Positions 1-7,234 of a stretch of DNA of 11,994 nt are shown here, in pieces. Source of the DNA: JACQXX01 sp964639175 (GTDB taxonomy: Bacteria; Acidobacteriota; Blastocatellia; Chloracidobacteriales; Chloracidobacteriaceae); assembly GCA_964639175.1 (NCBI GenBank), contig CAZXCE010000231.1, positions 1 to 11,994 of the forward strand, written 5' to 3'. Position 1 is the stretch's first letter. Each line of letters opens with the position of its first letter. Made by a program: the position numbers and the translations under genes. The notes beneath the pieces were generated by a model, which ran no database searches, was not told the DNA's origin, and was given only the letters and a program-made list of their open reading frames with translations.

Positions 1-55
1 GAACCCGGAACCCGGAACCCGGAACCCGGAACCCGGAACCCGGAACCCGGAACCC
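1..55. repeat. Heptameric tandem repeat, unit GAACCCG
   Basis: Seven perfect copies of GAACCCG (1-49) are followed by a truncated copy (50-55). The array starts at the window edge and may continue to the left. Its last C is the first base of the reverse-complemented stop codon of the ompH-like gene (stop TAG at 57-55 on the minus strand), so repeat and stop codon are fused. The unit contains no stop codon in any of the six frames. Confidence 0.97.
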
Positions 56-624
56 TACTTCTTGCCTGGGAATGACCGGTTGTAATTCTCAATAAAATCT
101 CGGGTAACATCAGCCTGGGGGTCAATGTAGGCCAGTGTTCCTGACTGGATTGCAGGACCCAGATCCAGGATCAAACTTACCCCTCGGGCCTTTGCATATT
201 TATCAAGTTCAACTTTGATTTTTTGACGAAGCGGATCAAGCGCGACAATTGAGCGTTTTCCAACCGCTTCTTTTAGATCCTCGACCCGCCGATCATAGTC
301 TTTTTTGGCTTTTTCAAGTTCCTCAACCCGACGCTGGCGGGCATCTGGTTGGAGGTCTTGCAAGGTGCGGCGGAGGGCTTCTTCGTCGAGTTGAAGCTGT
401 TCAGCCAGTTTCTGAAGCTGGTCAGTTTGGGGCTTAAACTCACGGTCAAGGGTTTCGGCCTGCTGCCGGAACTCAATAATATTTTCACTAAATTCGAGTG
501 AATTCACAAAAGCGATTTTAGCTTCGCTCTGGGAGGCAGGTTGTTGGGCCAGGACCTGCGGAAGACCAAAACCAAGGCTGACGATCAGGGCAAGTGCATA
601 AAAGGCAAAACGGAATTTCGACAT
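55..624 (-). CDS. ompH: OmpH/Skp-family periplasmic chaperone
   Basis: This 189-residue protein has the layout of the OmpH/Skp family, periplasmic holdases that keep unfolded outer-membrane proteins soluble on the way to the Bam complex. Residues 1-26 form a signal peptide with a hydrophobic core and likely cleavage after V-L-A. A first beta strand (I-A-F-V-N-S, 37-42) is followed by a long charged, Gln/Glu/Lys-rich coiled coil (about 50-120), the tentacle of Skp. A C-terminal part returns to the body (V-S-L-I-L-D-L, then Y-I-D-P-x-x-D-V-T). Length is close to the usual 160-190. The ATG at 624 is preceded by GGAAG with a 7-base spacer. It lies 110 bp downstream of bamA on the same strand, the usual bamA-skp pairing, so co-transcription is likely. 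OmpH/Skp proteins diverge strongly; the assignment rests on architecture and neighbourhood. Confidence 0.9.
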   Translation of the reverse strand: MSKFRFAFYALALIVSLGFGLPQVLAQQPASQSEAKIAFVNSLEFSENIIEFRQQAETLDREFKPQTDQLQKLAEQLQLDEEALRRTLQDLQPDARQRRVEELEKAKKDYDRRVEDLKEAVGKRSIVALDPLRQKIKVELDKYAKARGVSLILDLGPAIQSGTLAYIDPQADVTRDFIENYNRSFPGKK

Positions 625-637
625 ACTACTTCTTCCA

Positions 638-672
638 GGGTTAGGGGTTAGCGGGTTGGGGAAGGGGGTGGG
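638..672. repeat. Degenerate heptad repeat, GGGTTAG type, between bamA and ompH
   Basis: Five consecutive 7-mers can be read: GGGTTAG, GGGTTAG, CGGGTTG, GGGAAGG, GGGTGGG. The first two are identical and the rest decay. The array sits directly upstream of the ompH ribosome-binding site and so would lie in the bamA-ompH transcript. A weaker 7-base rhythm (CAACCCC, AAACCTC, TCAATCC) is seen at 705-725 just after the bamA stop; I do not list it separately. Confidence 0.7.
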
Positions 673-734
673 AAGTGAACCTGTGTCGGCGTGGTCACTG
701 AATCCAACCCCAAACCTCTCAATCCGTTGAATTT

Positions 735-3707
735 TTAGAAGGTCCGTCCGACGGTAAACCGGACGGTGAATTTTTGCTCGATGGCCAGCAACCGTGGATC
801 TGGCGCATTTGGGTTGAAAACCCGAGCGTTGGGGTTGTATGCAAAGATAAGCCGGAACGGCACCTGGAGCACTGGCACCTGAACCCGTACTTCGGCTCCT
901 AAAGAGGAGCGGAAGTTTCGTCGTAACCCGCCAAACTCATTGCCCAATAAGACTTCGCTGCGCGTCACCTGATCACCTGAGATCAAAATCGTCCGGAATC
1001 CTTCTGGCAGTGCACCGGGCGGAGTTTCTGGTGTGCGGGAATCATTGATTTCTTCCTGGGTTGCGAGTAACCCGCGTGGGTTGAGTACTTCGCCAAACGG
1101 CGTCAGGGTGGTGGGCAGCGCGTTCGAAACCAGGTTCTGATTGTTAAGTTTGCGAAGGTTAAACACCGTTCCAGCATCCGCAAACATTGCCACGGCGACC
1201 GGGCCAGCAATTGGGATTCGGTATTCGAGATTGAGCAACAGATTGGTATCACCCCCAACCTGAGTAAACCGTGGAAATCCAAATGGATCGGCAATCAGAT
1301 CATCGGTGAAGGTAAAGTCCTTGAGCACTGAAGCATCAATTCCACGGATGGTCTGACCTTCTTTCAAGATCTTCAGTGTTCGGCCAGTCAGCACGTCAAC
1401 CGCTTTCACATTGGTGGTGGTGCGGTAGTTTTTGACCTGAGCCACCGGTGAAATTGACCGGATGTTATAACCCCGGATCGTGTTTTCACCGCCCAGGAAG
1501 AACCGGCTGAAAATCGGAATTCCGCCGACAAACGAAAGCGAGTTACTGTCAAACGGTGTGCCGAATCCACTGACATGCTGGGCCAGAAGACGCATCCCAA
1601 ACACGGCTGGCTGGTCTTTGCCCTGGGCCAGGAAATTTGTGGATTTAAAGTACTTGTATTCAATCAGTGGAGAGATCGTTTTTACGTCGCCACCCAGGCC
1701 GCTAAAGCTCAGGGCCAGCGAGAGGCTGGTGCCGCGGGTTGGGTCAAGCGAACTGTTGAGCGTGTTGTAGACAAACGACGGACTGATCGTACTCGATGAA
1801 ATTCCTGGCTGTTCGTAGGTAACCAGCAGGTTGTTGTCCGGGTTGTCGTCGCGGTTGACTGGGGGGTCAATCACCTTGGTGGAGCTAAACGAGTACGAAA
1901 TCCCTACGCGGGAGAAACGGGCAAACCGGGAAAAACGACGGGTCAAAACCGAAAGTGGTGCGCTCAGTGAAAGTGATGCCCCGGTGGTTGACTGGGTAAA
2001 GAGTGTCTCACCACTCAGTCCAAACAGGTTGTTTCCGGCATTGACGAGCTGACCTGACGACGCAATACCGTTTACAAAGTTCAACCGGCTGCTAAAGAAG
2101 GACACCCCCAACCCAATTGGTTTTCCAAACAGATAGGGTTCGCTATACGACAGTGTGATGTTGCGTTGCCGGTTTCCGGCCTGGATGTCAACCGTTACTG
2201 ACTGGCCGTAGCCAAACAGGTTGTTGGTGGAATAGGTAATCCCAATAAACGAACCACCAATCCCTGAGACCCCGCCGGTAAACTGGATTTGTTGGCGGCC
2301 TTTTTCTTTGACGCGGAGGTTGATGTCCACTTCTTTATTGCGTTCGTCGGTTTGAATCTGGGCATCTTCCTTTTTGATTTCTTCAAAGAACCCAAGCTGA
2401 TTGAGCCGCAAAATACTGTATTCCCACAATTCCTGGTTGTACGGTGTTCCTTCATCAACCAGCAATTCGCGGCGCAGGACGGTGTCACGGGTGACTGAGT
2501 TCCCCAAAAATTCAATGCGTCGAATCGTAAACACCGAGCCTTCAGTGACGTTGAGGGTAAAATCCACCACGCCTTCCTTGGCATCAGGTGTAACTGGTTT
2601 AAAGTCCTGATTGAGTGAGGTTTCAGCCTGGATGTATCCCTGGCTGCCGTAGGCTTTTTTCAGGCGTTCATACACCCCTTCGCGGATCGTTTTGCCGCTG
2701 GCAATGTCACCTTTTTTCATGCCTGAAACCGCCAGTACCTGTTCCGGGGTGAAGATGGTTGAACCTTCGACCGACAGGTCGCCAAACCGATACAGAATGC
2801 CTTCATCAATCGGAATGGTGATTTTCAAGGCGCGACTGGGCTTGCCAAAGAAAATCCAGCGACTGCGGACCATTCCAGCTTCTTCGACTTTGGCTTCTCC
2901 GATCACTGGTCGCAAATAGCCCCGATCCAGCAAAAACTGACGCACCAGGAGCATATCATTTTCAAATTTGCCTGGGTCATAGACGTCTTTGCTGGTGAAA
3001 ATCGTGATCAGGCTCGACTGCTTGGTCAGCTTCATCGCGCCTTTCAACTGGCGGTCTGAAAACACCTTGTTGCCTTCAAAATCAATTTTGGTCACCCGGA
3101 CGCGGGGACCTTCGTCCACGTTGAAGACAATAACCACGGTTGTGGCTGAAATATCCTCAATATCCGCTTTGACATCGGCTTCAGGTCGGCCTTTTTCGCT
3201 CAGCATGCGTTCGAGTTCGTCTTCAGCGCGTCGGACCTTGACCGGATCAAATTGGGAATCTTTGGTCAAGGAAATGCCTTTTTCGCGATATCGAGTGAGC
3301 ACATCGCTCAACTGAACCGATTTGAGCCCTTCATACTGAATATCGCGAATGATGGGGCGCTCGCGCAGAACAAACACAATGATGACGCCACCGCGAAACC
3401 CTTCTTCCACGGTTACGCGGCTTTCAAATTCATCGAAAAAGCCTTCAGATACAATGGCTTGATAGTCGCGTTCAACCTGATCGCGGTTATAAATATCACC
3501 AGGTTTGGTTGAGACCCGCAATCGGATGGTATCCGTTGGAATTCGACGGTTCCCACGGAATTCTACGTCTTCAACGATACGTTGTTGAGCAGATTCATCT
3601 TGTGGGGAGCGAAGGGTGGAGGAAAGGTGGGAGACTGCGGCTTGAACCTGGAGTGGAGTGACGACTCCCAGTGAAAGAAGTGCCAAGAAAAACCAGCGTA
3701 TGCGCAT
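735..3707 (-). CDS. bamA: Outer-membrane protein assembly factor BamA (Omp85)
   Basis: BamA is the beta-barrel core that inserts proteins into the outer membrane. From the ATG at 3707 it is 990 residues: a signal peptide (1-23, M-R-I-R then a hydrophobic core ending V-Q-A), five POTRA domains (about 44-116, 117-200, 201-303, 304-390, 391-470) and a barrel (about 471-990). Barrel marks are D-P-T-R-G (655-659), the conserved R-G-Y of loop 6 (I-R-G-Y, 744-747), L-E-Y-R-I-P (827-832), F-A-D-A-G-T (842-847) and a C-terminal aromatic residue (R-T-F). It is longer than E. coli BamA (810), largely through enlarged late loops. The reading frame stays open to a TTG at 3932, and an ATG at 3728 would add seven residues. 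I chose 3707 because the signal peptide begins there, though no strong Shine-Dalgarno precedes it. Substrates would reach it through the neighbouring OmpH/Skp. Confidence 0.95.
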   Translation of the reverse strand: MRIRWFFLALLSLGVVTPLQVQAAVSHLSSTLRSPQDESAQQRIVEDVEFRGNRRIPTDTIRLRVSTKPGDIYNRDQVERDYQAIVSEGFFDEFESRVTVEEGFRGGVIIVFVLRERPIIRDIQYEGLKSVQLSDVLTRYREKGISLTKDSQFDPVKVRRAEDELERMLSEKGRPEADVKADIEDISATTVVIVFNVDEGPRVRVTKIDFEGNKVFSDRQLKGAMKLTKQSSLITIFTSKDVYDPGKFENDMLLVRQFLLDRGYLRPVIGEAKVEEAGMVRSRWIFFGKPSRALKITIPIDEGILYRFGDLSVEGSTIFTPEQVLAVSGMKKGDIASGKTIREGVYERLKKAYGSQGYIQAETSLNQDFKPVTPDAKEGVVDFTLNVTEGSVFTIRRIEFLGNSVTRDTVLRRELLVDEGTPYNQELWEYSILRLNQLGFFEEIKKEDAQIQTDERNKEVDINLRVKEKGRQQIQFTGGVSGIGGSFIGITYSTNNLFGYGQSVTVDIQAGNRQRNITLSYSEPYLFGKPIGLGVSFFSSRLNFVNGIASSGQLVNAGNNLFGLSGETLFTQSTTGASLSLSAPLSVLTRRFSRFARFSRVGISYSFSSTKVIDPPVNRDDNPDNNLLVTYEQPGISSSTISPSFVYNTLNSSLDPTRGTSLSLALSFSGLGGDVKTISPLIEYKYFKSTNFLAQGKDQPAVFGMRLLAQHVSGFGTPFDSNSLSFVGGIPIFSRFFLGGENTIRGYNIRSISPVAQVKNYRTTTNVKAVDVLTGRTLKILKEGQTIRGIDASVLKDFTFTDDLIADPFGFPRFTQVGGDTNLLLNLEYRIPIAGPVAVAMFADAGTVFNLRKLNNQNLVSNALPTTLTPFGEVLNPRGLLATQEEINDSRTPETPPGALPEGFRTILISGDQVTRSEVLLGNEFGGLRRNFRSSLGAEVRVQVPVLQVPFRLIFAYNPNARVFNPNAPDPRLLAIEQKFTVRFTVGRTF

Positions 3708-3971
3708 AAAAGTAGAGCTGTGTGCCATTTGATCGTGTGCTGCCGTTGCAGTGAACGTTCCTGAGCTGATTGCCACCAAAGGTGGTACGACCAGCAAAAA
3801 AATGATCAGGATGAGAGTGCTGTTTGATGATGGTGGCGGGTCTTTGGAATCAAGCCCGCTTTTGTGATTTCGGATTGTCGAGCGAACAAAGACGCCAGAG
3901 TTTACCCAAATGCCGCTGACAATCAAGGGCAAGATGGTTTCAATCGAACTCCTCGCTCGAAAAGAAAAAAG

Positions 3972-3997
3972 AAAAAGGAAAAAGGAAAAAGGAAAAA
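3972..3997. repeat. Heptad repeat AAAAAGG upstream of bamA
   Basis: Three perfect AAAAAGG units (3972-3992) plus a partial fourth follow a looser A-rich run from 3961. The stretch 3973-3990 is an exact reverse complement of 4232-4249, so two arrays of the same unit face each other about 240 bp apart. Confidence 0.92.
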
Positions 3998-4231
3998 CAT
4001 CGAAAAAACCGTAATCGGGAATTCGGTGAGGAGGTTCAAGTGACTGAAAATGAATTATTTTCCCAATACTGAAGACCCGGTATCAGCCGGAGCTGTGCCA
4101 GTGTGATCAGAAAAAATATCGCATTTTCAGAAAATTTGCTTGATGTTATCCCCTTGCGCTTGAGAATTTCCGATTGTGCACTTCTCTTCAGGTTCACCTA
4201 TCTGACGAGTGCTGTTTTTTCCTGTTTTTTC
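3998..4231. other. Non-coding spacer between two facing heptad arrays
   Basis: No supported gene is seen in this 234-bp stretch between the AAAAAGG and CCTTTTT arrays. It should hold the bamA promoter and leader if bamA is transcribed separately from clpC, but I find no convincing -35/-10 pair on the minus strand. A Shine-Dalgarno-like GAGGAGG at 4028-4034 precedes only a ten-codon plus-strand frame. Confidence 0.6.
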
Positions 4232-4249
4232 TTTTTCCTTTTTCCTTTT
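4232..4249. repeat. Heptad repeat CCTTTTT, inverted partner of the AAAAAGG array
   Basis: About two and a half units of CCTTTTT form an exact 18-bp inverted repeat with 3973-3990. Further pyrimidine-rich sequence (4214-4230) with imperfect 7-base spacing precedes it. Confidence 0.9.
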
Positions 4250-4256
4250 GACTACA

Positions 4257-4297
4257 TCTGGTACTTGGTTCTTCGTTCTTGGTACTTGGTATTTGGT
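4257..4297. repeat. Heptad repeat TTGGTAC / TTGGTTC / TCGTTCT, opposite in orientation to the next array
   Basis: The 7-mers tggtact, tggttct, tcgttct, tggtact and tggtatt follow one another. On the other strand they read CCAAGTA, CCAAGAA and CGAAGAA, the same family as the array that begins at 4305. The 15 bases at 4268-4282 are an exact reverse complement of 4338-4352, so the two arrays could form a long hairpin or cruciform with a 55-base loop. Confidence 0.85.
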
Positions 4298-4304
4298 CGC
4301 CAAT

Positions 4305-4556
4305 ACTTTCGAAGAACGAAGAACGAAGAACGAAGAACCAAGAACGAAGAACGAAGAACGAAGAACNNNNNNNNNNNNNNNNNNNNNNNNNNNNNNNNNN
4401 NNNNNNNNNNNNNNNNNNNNNNNNNNNNNNNNNNNNNNNNNNNNNNNNNNNNNNNNNNNNNNNNNNAAGAACGAAGAACGAAGAACGAAGAACCAAGAAC
4501 GAAGAACGAAGAACGAAGAACGAAGAACGAAGAACCAAGAACCAAGTACGAAGCAC
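4305..4556. repeat. Large heptad array, CGAAGAA with interspersed CCAAGAA, broken by an assembly gap
   Basis: Eight or so 7-bp units stand left of the gap (to 4366) and about twelve right of it (4467-4553). The dominant unit is CGAAGAA; CCAAGAA variants occur singly among them. Towards the clpC stop the units degenerate (CCAAGTA, CGAAGCA, CGTTCTT), and the stop codon (4563-4561, minus strand) follows immediately. The true length is unknown because of the gap. The repeat has no stop codon in any frame, which generates long open frames that are not genes. Confidence 0.95.
4367..4466. other. Assembly gap (100 N)
   Basis: Exactly 100 undetermined bases lie inside the heptad array. A round 100 is a usual scaffolding placeholder, so the size is not informative. 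Both flanks are the same 7-bp repeat, so the gap is most simply more of the same array that short reads could not span, but other sequence within it cannot be excluded. Confidence 0.97.
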
Positions 4557-4560
4557 GTTC

Positions 4561-6915
4561 TTAATGGGTTACCAGCGCGCCACCAGGTTCTTCGACTGGG
4601 ACGGGCCGGAATTGGATTTCGCCATCTTCGAGCAAAACTGAAATGTGAGTCCCAGTTTCAAACCTGCCTTGAATCACTGATTCAGAAAGTGGGTCTTCGA
4701 TATAGCGCTGAATTGCCCGACGTAAGGGACGAGCACCATAGGAGCGTTCGGAAGCGGTTCGGGTGACAATCCATTTGGCGGCTTCGGAGGCCAGTGACAG
4801 GCTCAAATGTCGCCGCACCATGGTATGGTTCAGTTGATTGACCAGCAGGTGCACAATCTGTTCCAGATCATCTTCCGATAGCGGTTCAAAGATGATGATT
4901 TCGTCTAACCGGTTGATAAATTCGGGGTTAAAGGTGTGCCGGACTTCGCTCATCACGGCATCTTCAATTCGGGTTTGCTGGGCACCGGCTGAGGGCTGGA
5001 AGCCCAAACTGCCACGTTTTTGGATGAAACGGGCGCCGATGTTTGAGGTCATGATGATAATGACGTTTTTAAAGTCAATCGTGTTGCCCAGGCTGTCAGA
5101 TAATTGCCCATCTTCAAAAACCTGGAGCAGGATGTTGAAAATGTCGGGATGGGCTTTCTCGATTTCATCAAAGAGCAGGACTGAATACGGATTGCGTTTG
5201 ACGCGTTCAGTGAGTTGACCGCCTTCTTCGTGGCCGACATAGCCTGGAGGCGAGCCAATCAGCTTTGACACGGAATGTTTTTCCATAAATTCCGACATAT
5301 CAAAGCGAATCATGGCGCGTTCGCTCCCAAACAAAAATTCAGCCAGTGACCGGGCAACTTCAGTTTTTCCAACGCCGGTGGGCCCCAGGAACAGAAAGCT
5401 TCCAACCGGGCGATTCGGGTTCTTTAAGCCGGCACGTGACCGCCGAATGGCGCGTGAAAGGGCGGAAATGGCCTGATCCTGACTGACAATGCGTTTGTGT
5501 AATTCGCCTTCGAGCCGCATCAGTTTTTCCATCTCTTCTTCTTTGATGGAATTCATCGGGATACCGGTCCAGCGTGAAATCACACTCTCGATATCTTCTT
5601 TATCAACCATGGCCACGCTTTGATCCCACATTTTCAATTCAGCATCAAGGTTGGCGGTGGCATTTGGACCAGTGCCTGGGCGGCGTGATGTCCGCGAATT
5701 GACCAGATGTGAAACCCGAAGTTTCACCTGGGATCCAGCTTCATCAATGATATCAATGGCTTTATCGGGGAGGAACCGGTCAGGAATATAGCGGTTTGAT
5801 TGAAAGACCGCCGTTTCGATAGCGTCCTGGGTGTAGGTAACGTGGTGAAACTCTTCGTACTTTTCTTTGATGCCTTCCAAAATCCGAATTGCTTCGTCTT
5901 CGGAGGGTGCTGGAACCTTGACGGCTTGAAAGCGGCGTTCGAGCGAGCGGTCTTTCTCAATAGATTTGCGGAATTCGGCAGGTGTGGTGGCCCCAATGCA
6001 CTGAATTTCCCCGCGAGAAAGCGCTGGTTTTAAGATATTGGCGGCATCAAGCGACCCTTCTGCCGACCCGGCACCAACCAGTGTGTGCAACTCATCAATA
6101 AAAATGATGTACTGCGGGTTTTCGACCAGCTCCCGCATAATCGTTTTCAGTCGTTCTTCAAACTGTCCACGATATTTGGTGCCGGCCACGACCAGGCTTA
6201 AATCGAGGGCCAGAATTTGTTTGTCAGCCAGAAAGTGCGGTACTTCACCGCTGACAATGCGCTGGGCCAGTCCTTCAACAATCGCCGTTTTCCCAACCCC
6301 TGGCTCGCCAATCAAAACCGGGTTGTTTTTGGTGCGACGGCACAAAATCTGAATCACCCGTTCGACTTCATTGGTGCGACCAATGAGCGGGTCCAGATTT
6401 CCCTGGCGGGCAGATTCGGTCAAATCCCGGCTGAATTCAGCCAGATGGGGTGTCTCTTTCTTTTGGGTGGCGTGTCGGTCAGACCCTGAAGTCCGTGACA
6501 GTTCATCACGGATGGCATTGAGGCGCAGGCCGCGCTCATACAAAATCCGGGCCGCGACGCTGTTTTCTTCCCGCAGCAGCCCCAAAAGCAGGTGCTCAGT
6601 GCCAATATGACGATGGGATAGCCGTTCCGATTCTTCAGCAGCAAAGGTCAAAACCCGTTTAGCTTCAGGGGAAAGCGGTAAATCAACGGTCGGAGAGGTA
6701 CGTTCGCGGGGAATAGTTCGCGATTCAATATCGCGGCGGATGGATTCAATCGAAATTTGTGCACGCACCAGGAAGCGGTTGGTTAAGCCTTTGTCTTCAC
6801 GCATCAGACCGAGCAGAATATGTTCGGCATCGATGGCAGGCGCCCCGAACTGACTCGCCTCGTAACGAGCGAAAAAGATAACGCGACGGGCTTTTTCAGT
6901 GTATCTCTCAAACAT
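4561..6915 (-). CDS. clpC: ClpC-type AAA+ unfoldase with a reduced middle domain
   Basis: This 784-residue Hsp100 unfolds proteins for the ClpP protease in the cytoplasm. In order it has a double Clp-N domain (about 1-145), AAA1 with Walker A G-E-P-G-V-G-K-T (203-210), Walker B I-F-I-D-E (271-275) and arginine fingers (R327, R328), then AAA2 with Walker A G-P-T-G-V-G-K-T (511-518), Walker B L-L-F-D-E (580-584), a ClpP-docking L-G-F loop (637-639) and sensor 2 G-A-R-P-L-R-R (727-733). The L-G-F tripeptide marks a ClpP partner rather than a ClpB disaggregase. Only about 37 residues (400-437) separate AAA1 from the conserved D-I-E-S-V-I-S-R-W-T-G segment. Canonical ClpC has a coiled-coil middle domain of about 65-70 there, so that domain appears largely lost. 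The ATG at 6915 follows AAGGA with a 7-base spacer. Confidence 0.96.
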   Translation of the reverse strand: MFERYTEKARRVIFFARYEASQFGAPAIDAEHILLGLMREDKGLTNRFLVRAQISIESIRRDIESRTIPRERTSPTVDLPLSPEAKRVLTFAAEESERLSHRHIGTEHLLLGLLREENSVAARILYERGLRLNAIRDELSRTSGSDRHATQKKETPHLAEFSRDLTESARQGNLDPLIGRTNEVERVIQILCRRTKNNPVLIGEPGVGKTAIVEGLAQRIVSGEVPHFLADKQILALDLSLVVAGTKYRGQFEERLKTIMRELVENPQYIIFIDELHTLVGAGSAEGSLDAANILKPALSRGEIQCIGATTPAEFRKSIEKDRSLERRFQAVKVPAPSEDEAIRILEGIKEKYEEFHHVTYTQDAIETAVFQSNRYIPDRFLPDKAIDIIDEAGSQVKLRVSHLVNSRTSRRPGTGPNATANLDAELKMWDQSVAMVDKEDIESVISRWTGIPMNSIKEEEMEKLMRLEGELHKRIVSQDQAISALSRAIRRSRAGLKNPNRPVGSFLFLGPTGVGKTEVARSLAEFLFGSERAMIRFDMSEFMEKHSVSKLIGSPPGYVGHEEGGQLTERVKRNPYSVLLFDEIEKAHPDIFNILLQVFEDGQLSDSLGNTIDFKNVIIIMTSNIGARFIQKRGSLGFQPSAGAQQTRIEDAVMSEVRHTFNPEFINRLDEIIIFEPLSEDDLEQIVHLLVNQLNHTMVRRHLSLSLASEAAKWIVTRTASERSYGARPLRRAIQRYIEDPLSESVIQGRFETGTHISVLLEDGEIQFRPVPVEEPGGALVTH

Positions 6916-7031
6916 TCTTTATTCCTTATTGTCTGCTAGGGTACCAAGTTGCCTCTGGTGGCTCTGTAATCGTGGCTGGCAGGGGTCTTTGAAGAGCGGA
7001 AATTCATCAGGCAACTTCAGCAAGATGAAAA

Positions 7032-7059
7032 ATTATAACGACAGGCTGGCAAAAGGCAA
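7032..7059 (-). promoter_or_regulatory. Candidate sigma-70-type promoter of clpC
   Basis: Read on the minus strand, a perfect TATAAT (7037-7032) lies 16 bases downstream of TTGCCT (7059-7054), which keeps the TTG of a -35 box. Initiation would fall near 7025 and give a leader of about 110 bases before the clpC ATG. The -35 hexamer lies inside the GGCAAAA heptad repeat. A perfect -10 can occur by chance, so this stays a candidate. Confidence 0.4.
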
Positions 7060-7068
7060 AAGGGAATT
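7048..7068. repeat. Heptad repeat GGCAAAA
   Basis: Two perfect GGCAAAA units (7048-7061) are followed by a decayed GGGAATT. Confidence 0.7.
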
Positions 7069-7107
7069 ATCCAAAATCTGGCAGGTTGCTGGCGGTGGCC
7101 CGGAGAG

Positions 7108-7135
7108 TTCCGGATTCGGAATTCGGGATTCTGGA
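7108..7135. repeat. Heptad repeat TTCCGGA / TTCGGAA / TTCGGGA / TTCTGGA
   Basis: Four consecutive 7-mers share TTC at positions 1-3, G at position 5 and A at position 7, and vary at positions 4 and 6. It looks like an aged version of the fresher arrays elsewhere in the window. Confidence 0.75.
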
Positions 7136-7234
7136 GCTAATAAAGCTAAAAGCCCTTGTAATTCAAAGAATTGTAGGAATTTAAACCTGATAGCGGAATA
7201 GCCGGATCGAAAATATCTCAATGATGAAGCGGTA

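Larger units (their letters stand above)
6916..7234. other. lolD-clpC intergenic region
   Basis: These 319 bp separate lolD from clpC. They hold the clpC ribosome-binding site (AAGGA reading on the minus strand, 6923-6927), a candidate clpC promoter near 7032-7059 and two heptad repeats (7048-7068, 7108-7135). I see no CIRCE element (TTAGCACTC-N9-GAGTGCTAA), no CtsR-type GGTCAAA direct repeat and no convincing lolD terminator. No gene is supported here. Confidence 0.7.

Noticed and set aside
638..672. Telomere-like GGGTTAG repeat
   Set aside because: The resemblance to telomeric repeats is coincidental: two units only, within a bacterial bamA-ompH junction, decaying into other G-rich 7-mers.
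675..698. Possible bamA terminator hairpin GTGAACC ... GGTCAC
   Set aside because: The stem is only six pairs with a bulged A and has no T-run on the minus strand.
1480..1799. Plus-strand open frames inside bamA
   Set aside because: They are antisense shadows of a well-supported barrel-coding frame, without a ribosome-binding site or family resemblance.
3708..3932. N-terminal extension of BamA from the TTG at 3932 (or ATG at 3728)
   Set aside because: A typical signal peptide begins at the ATG at 3707, and the extension is low-complexity with a second hydrophobic segment. The TTG has GAGGAG about 15 bases upstream, which is too far. The ATG at 3728 cannot be fully excluded.
4028..4072. GAGGAGG followed after five bases by GTG and a ten-codon frame
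   Set aside because: Good Shine-Dalgarno spacing, but only ten codons with no recognisable content, beside repeat DNA. Chance is likely.
4305..4556. CRISPR-like array
   Set aside because: Units are 7 bp with no spacers, and no cas gene is nearby.
4103..4766. Overlapping open frames on both strands through the CGAAGAA array
   Set aside because: A 7-bp unit without stop codons keeps all frames open. The translations are seven-residue repeats crossing an assembly gap, with no start context or family resemblance.
6916..7031. CtsR or CIRCE heat-shock operator upstream of clpC
   Set aside because: Only one loose TCAAAGACC-like stretch occurs; neither the tandem GGTCAAA nor the TTAGCACTC-N9-GAGTGCTAA pattern is present.
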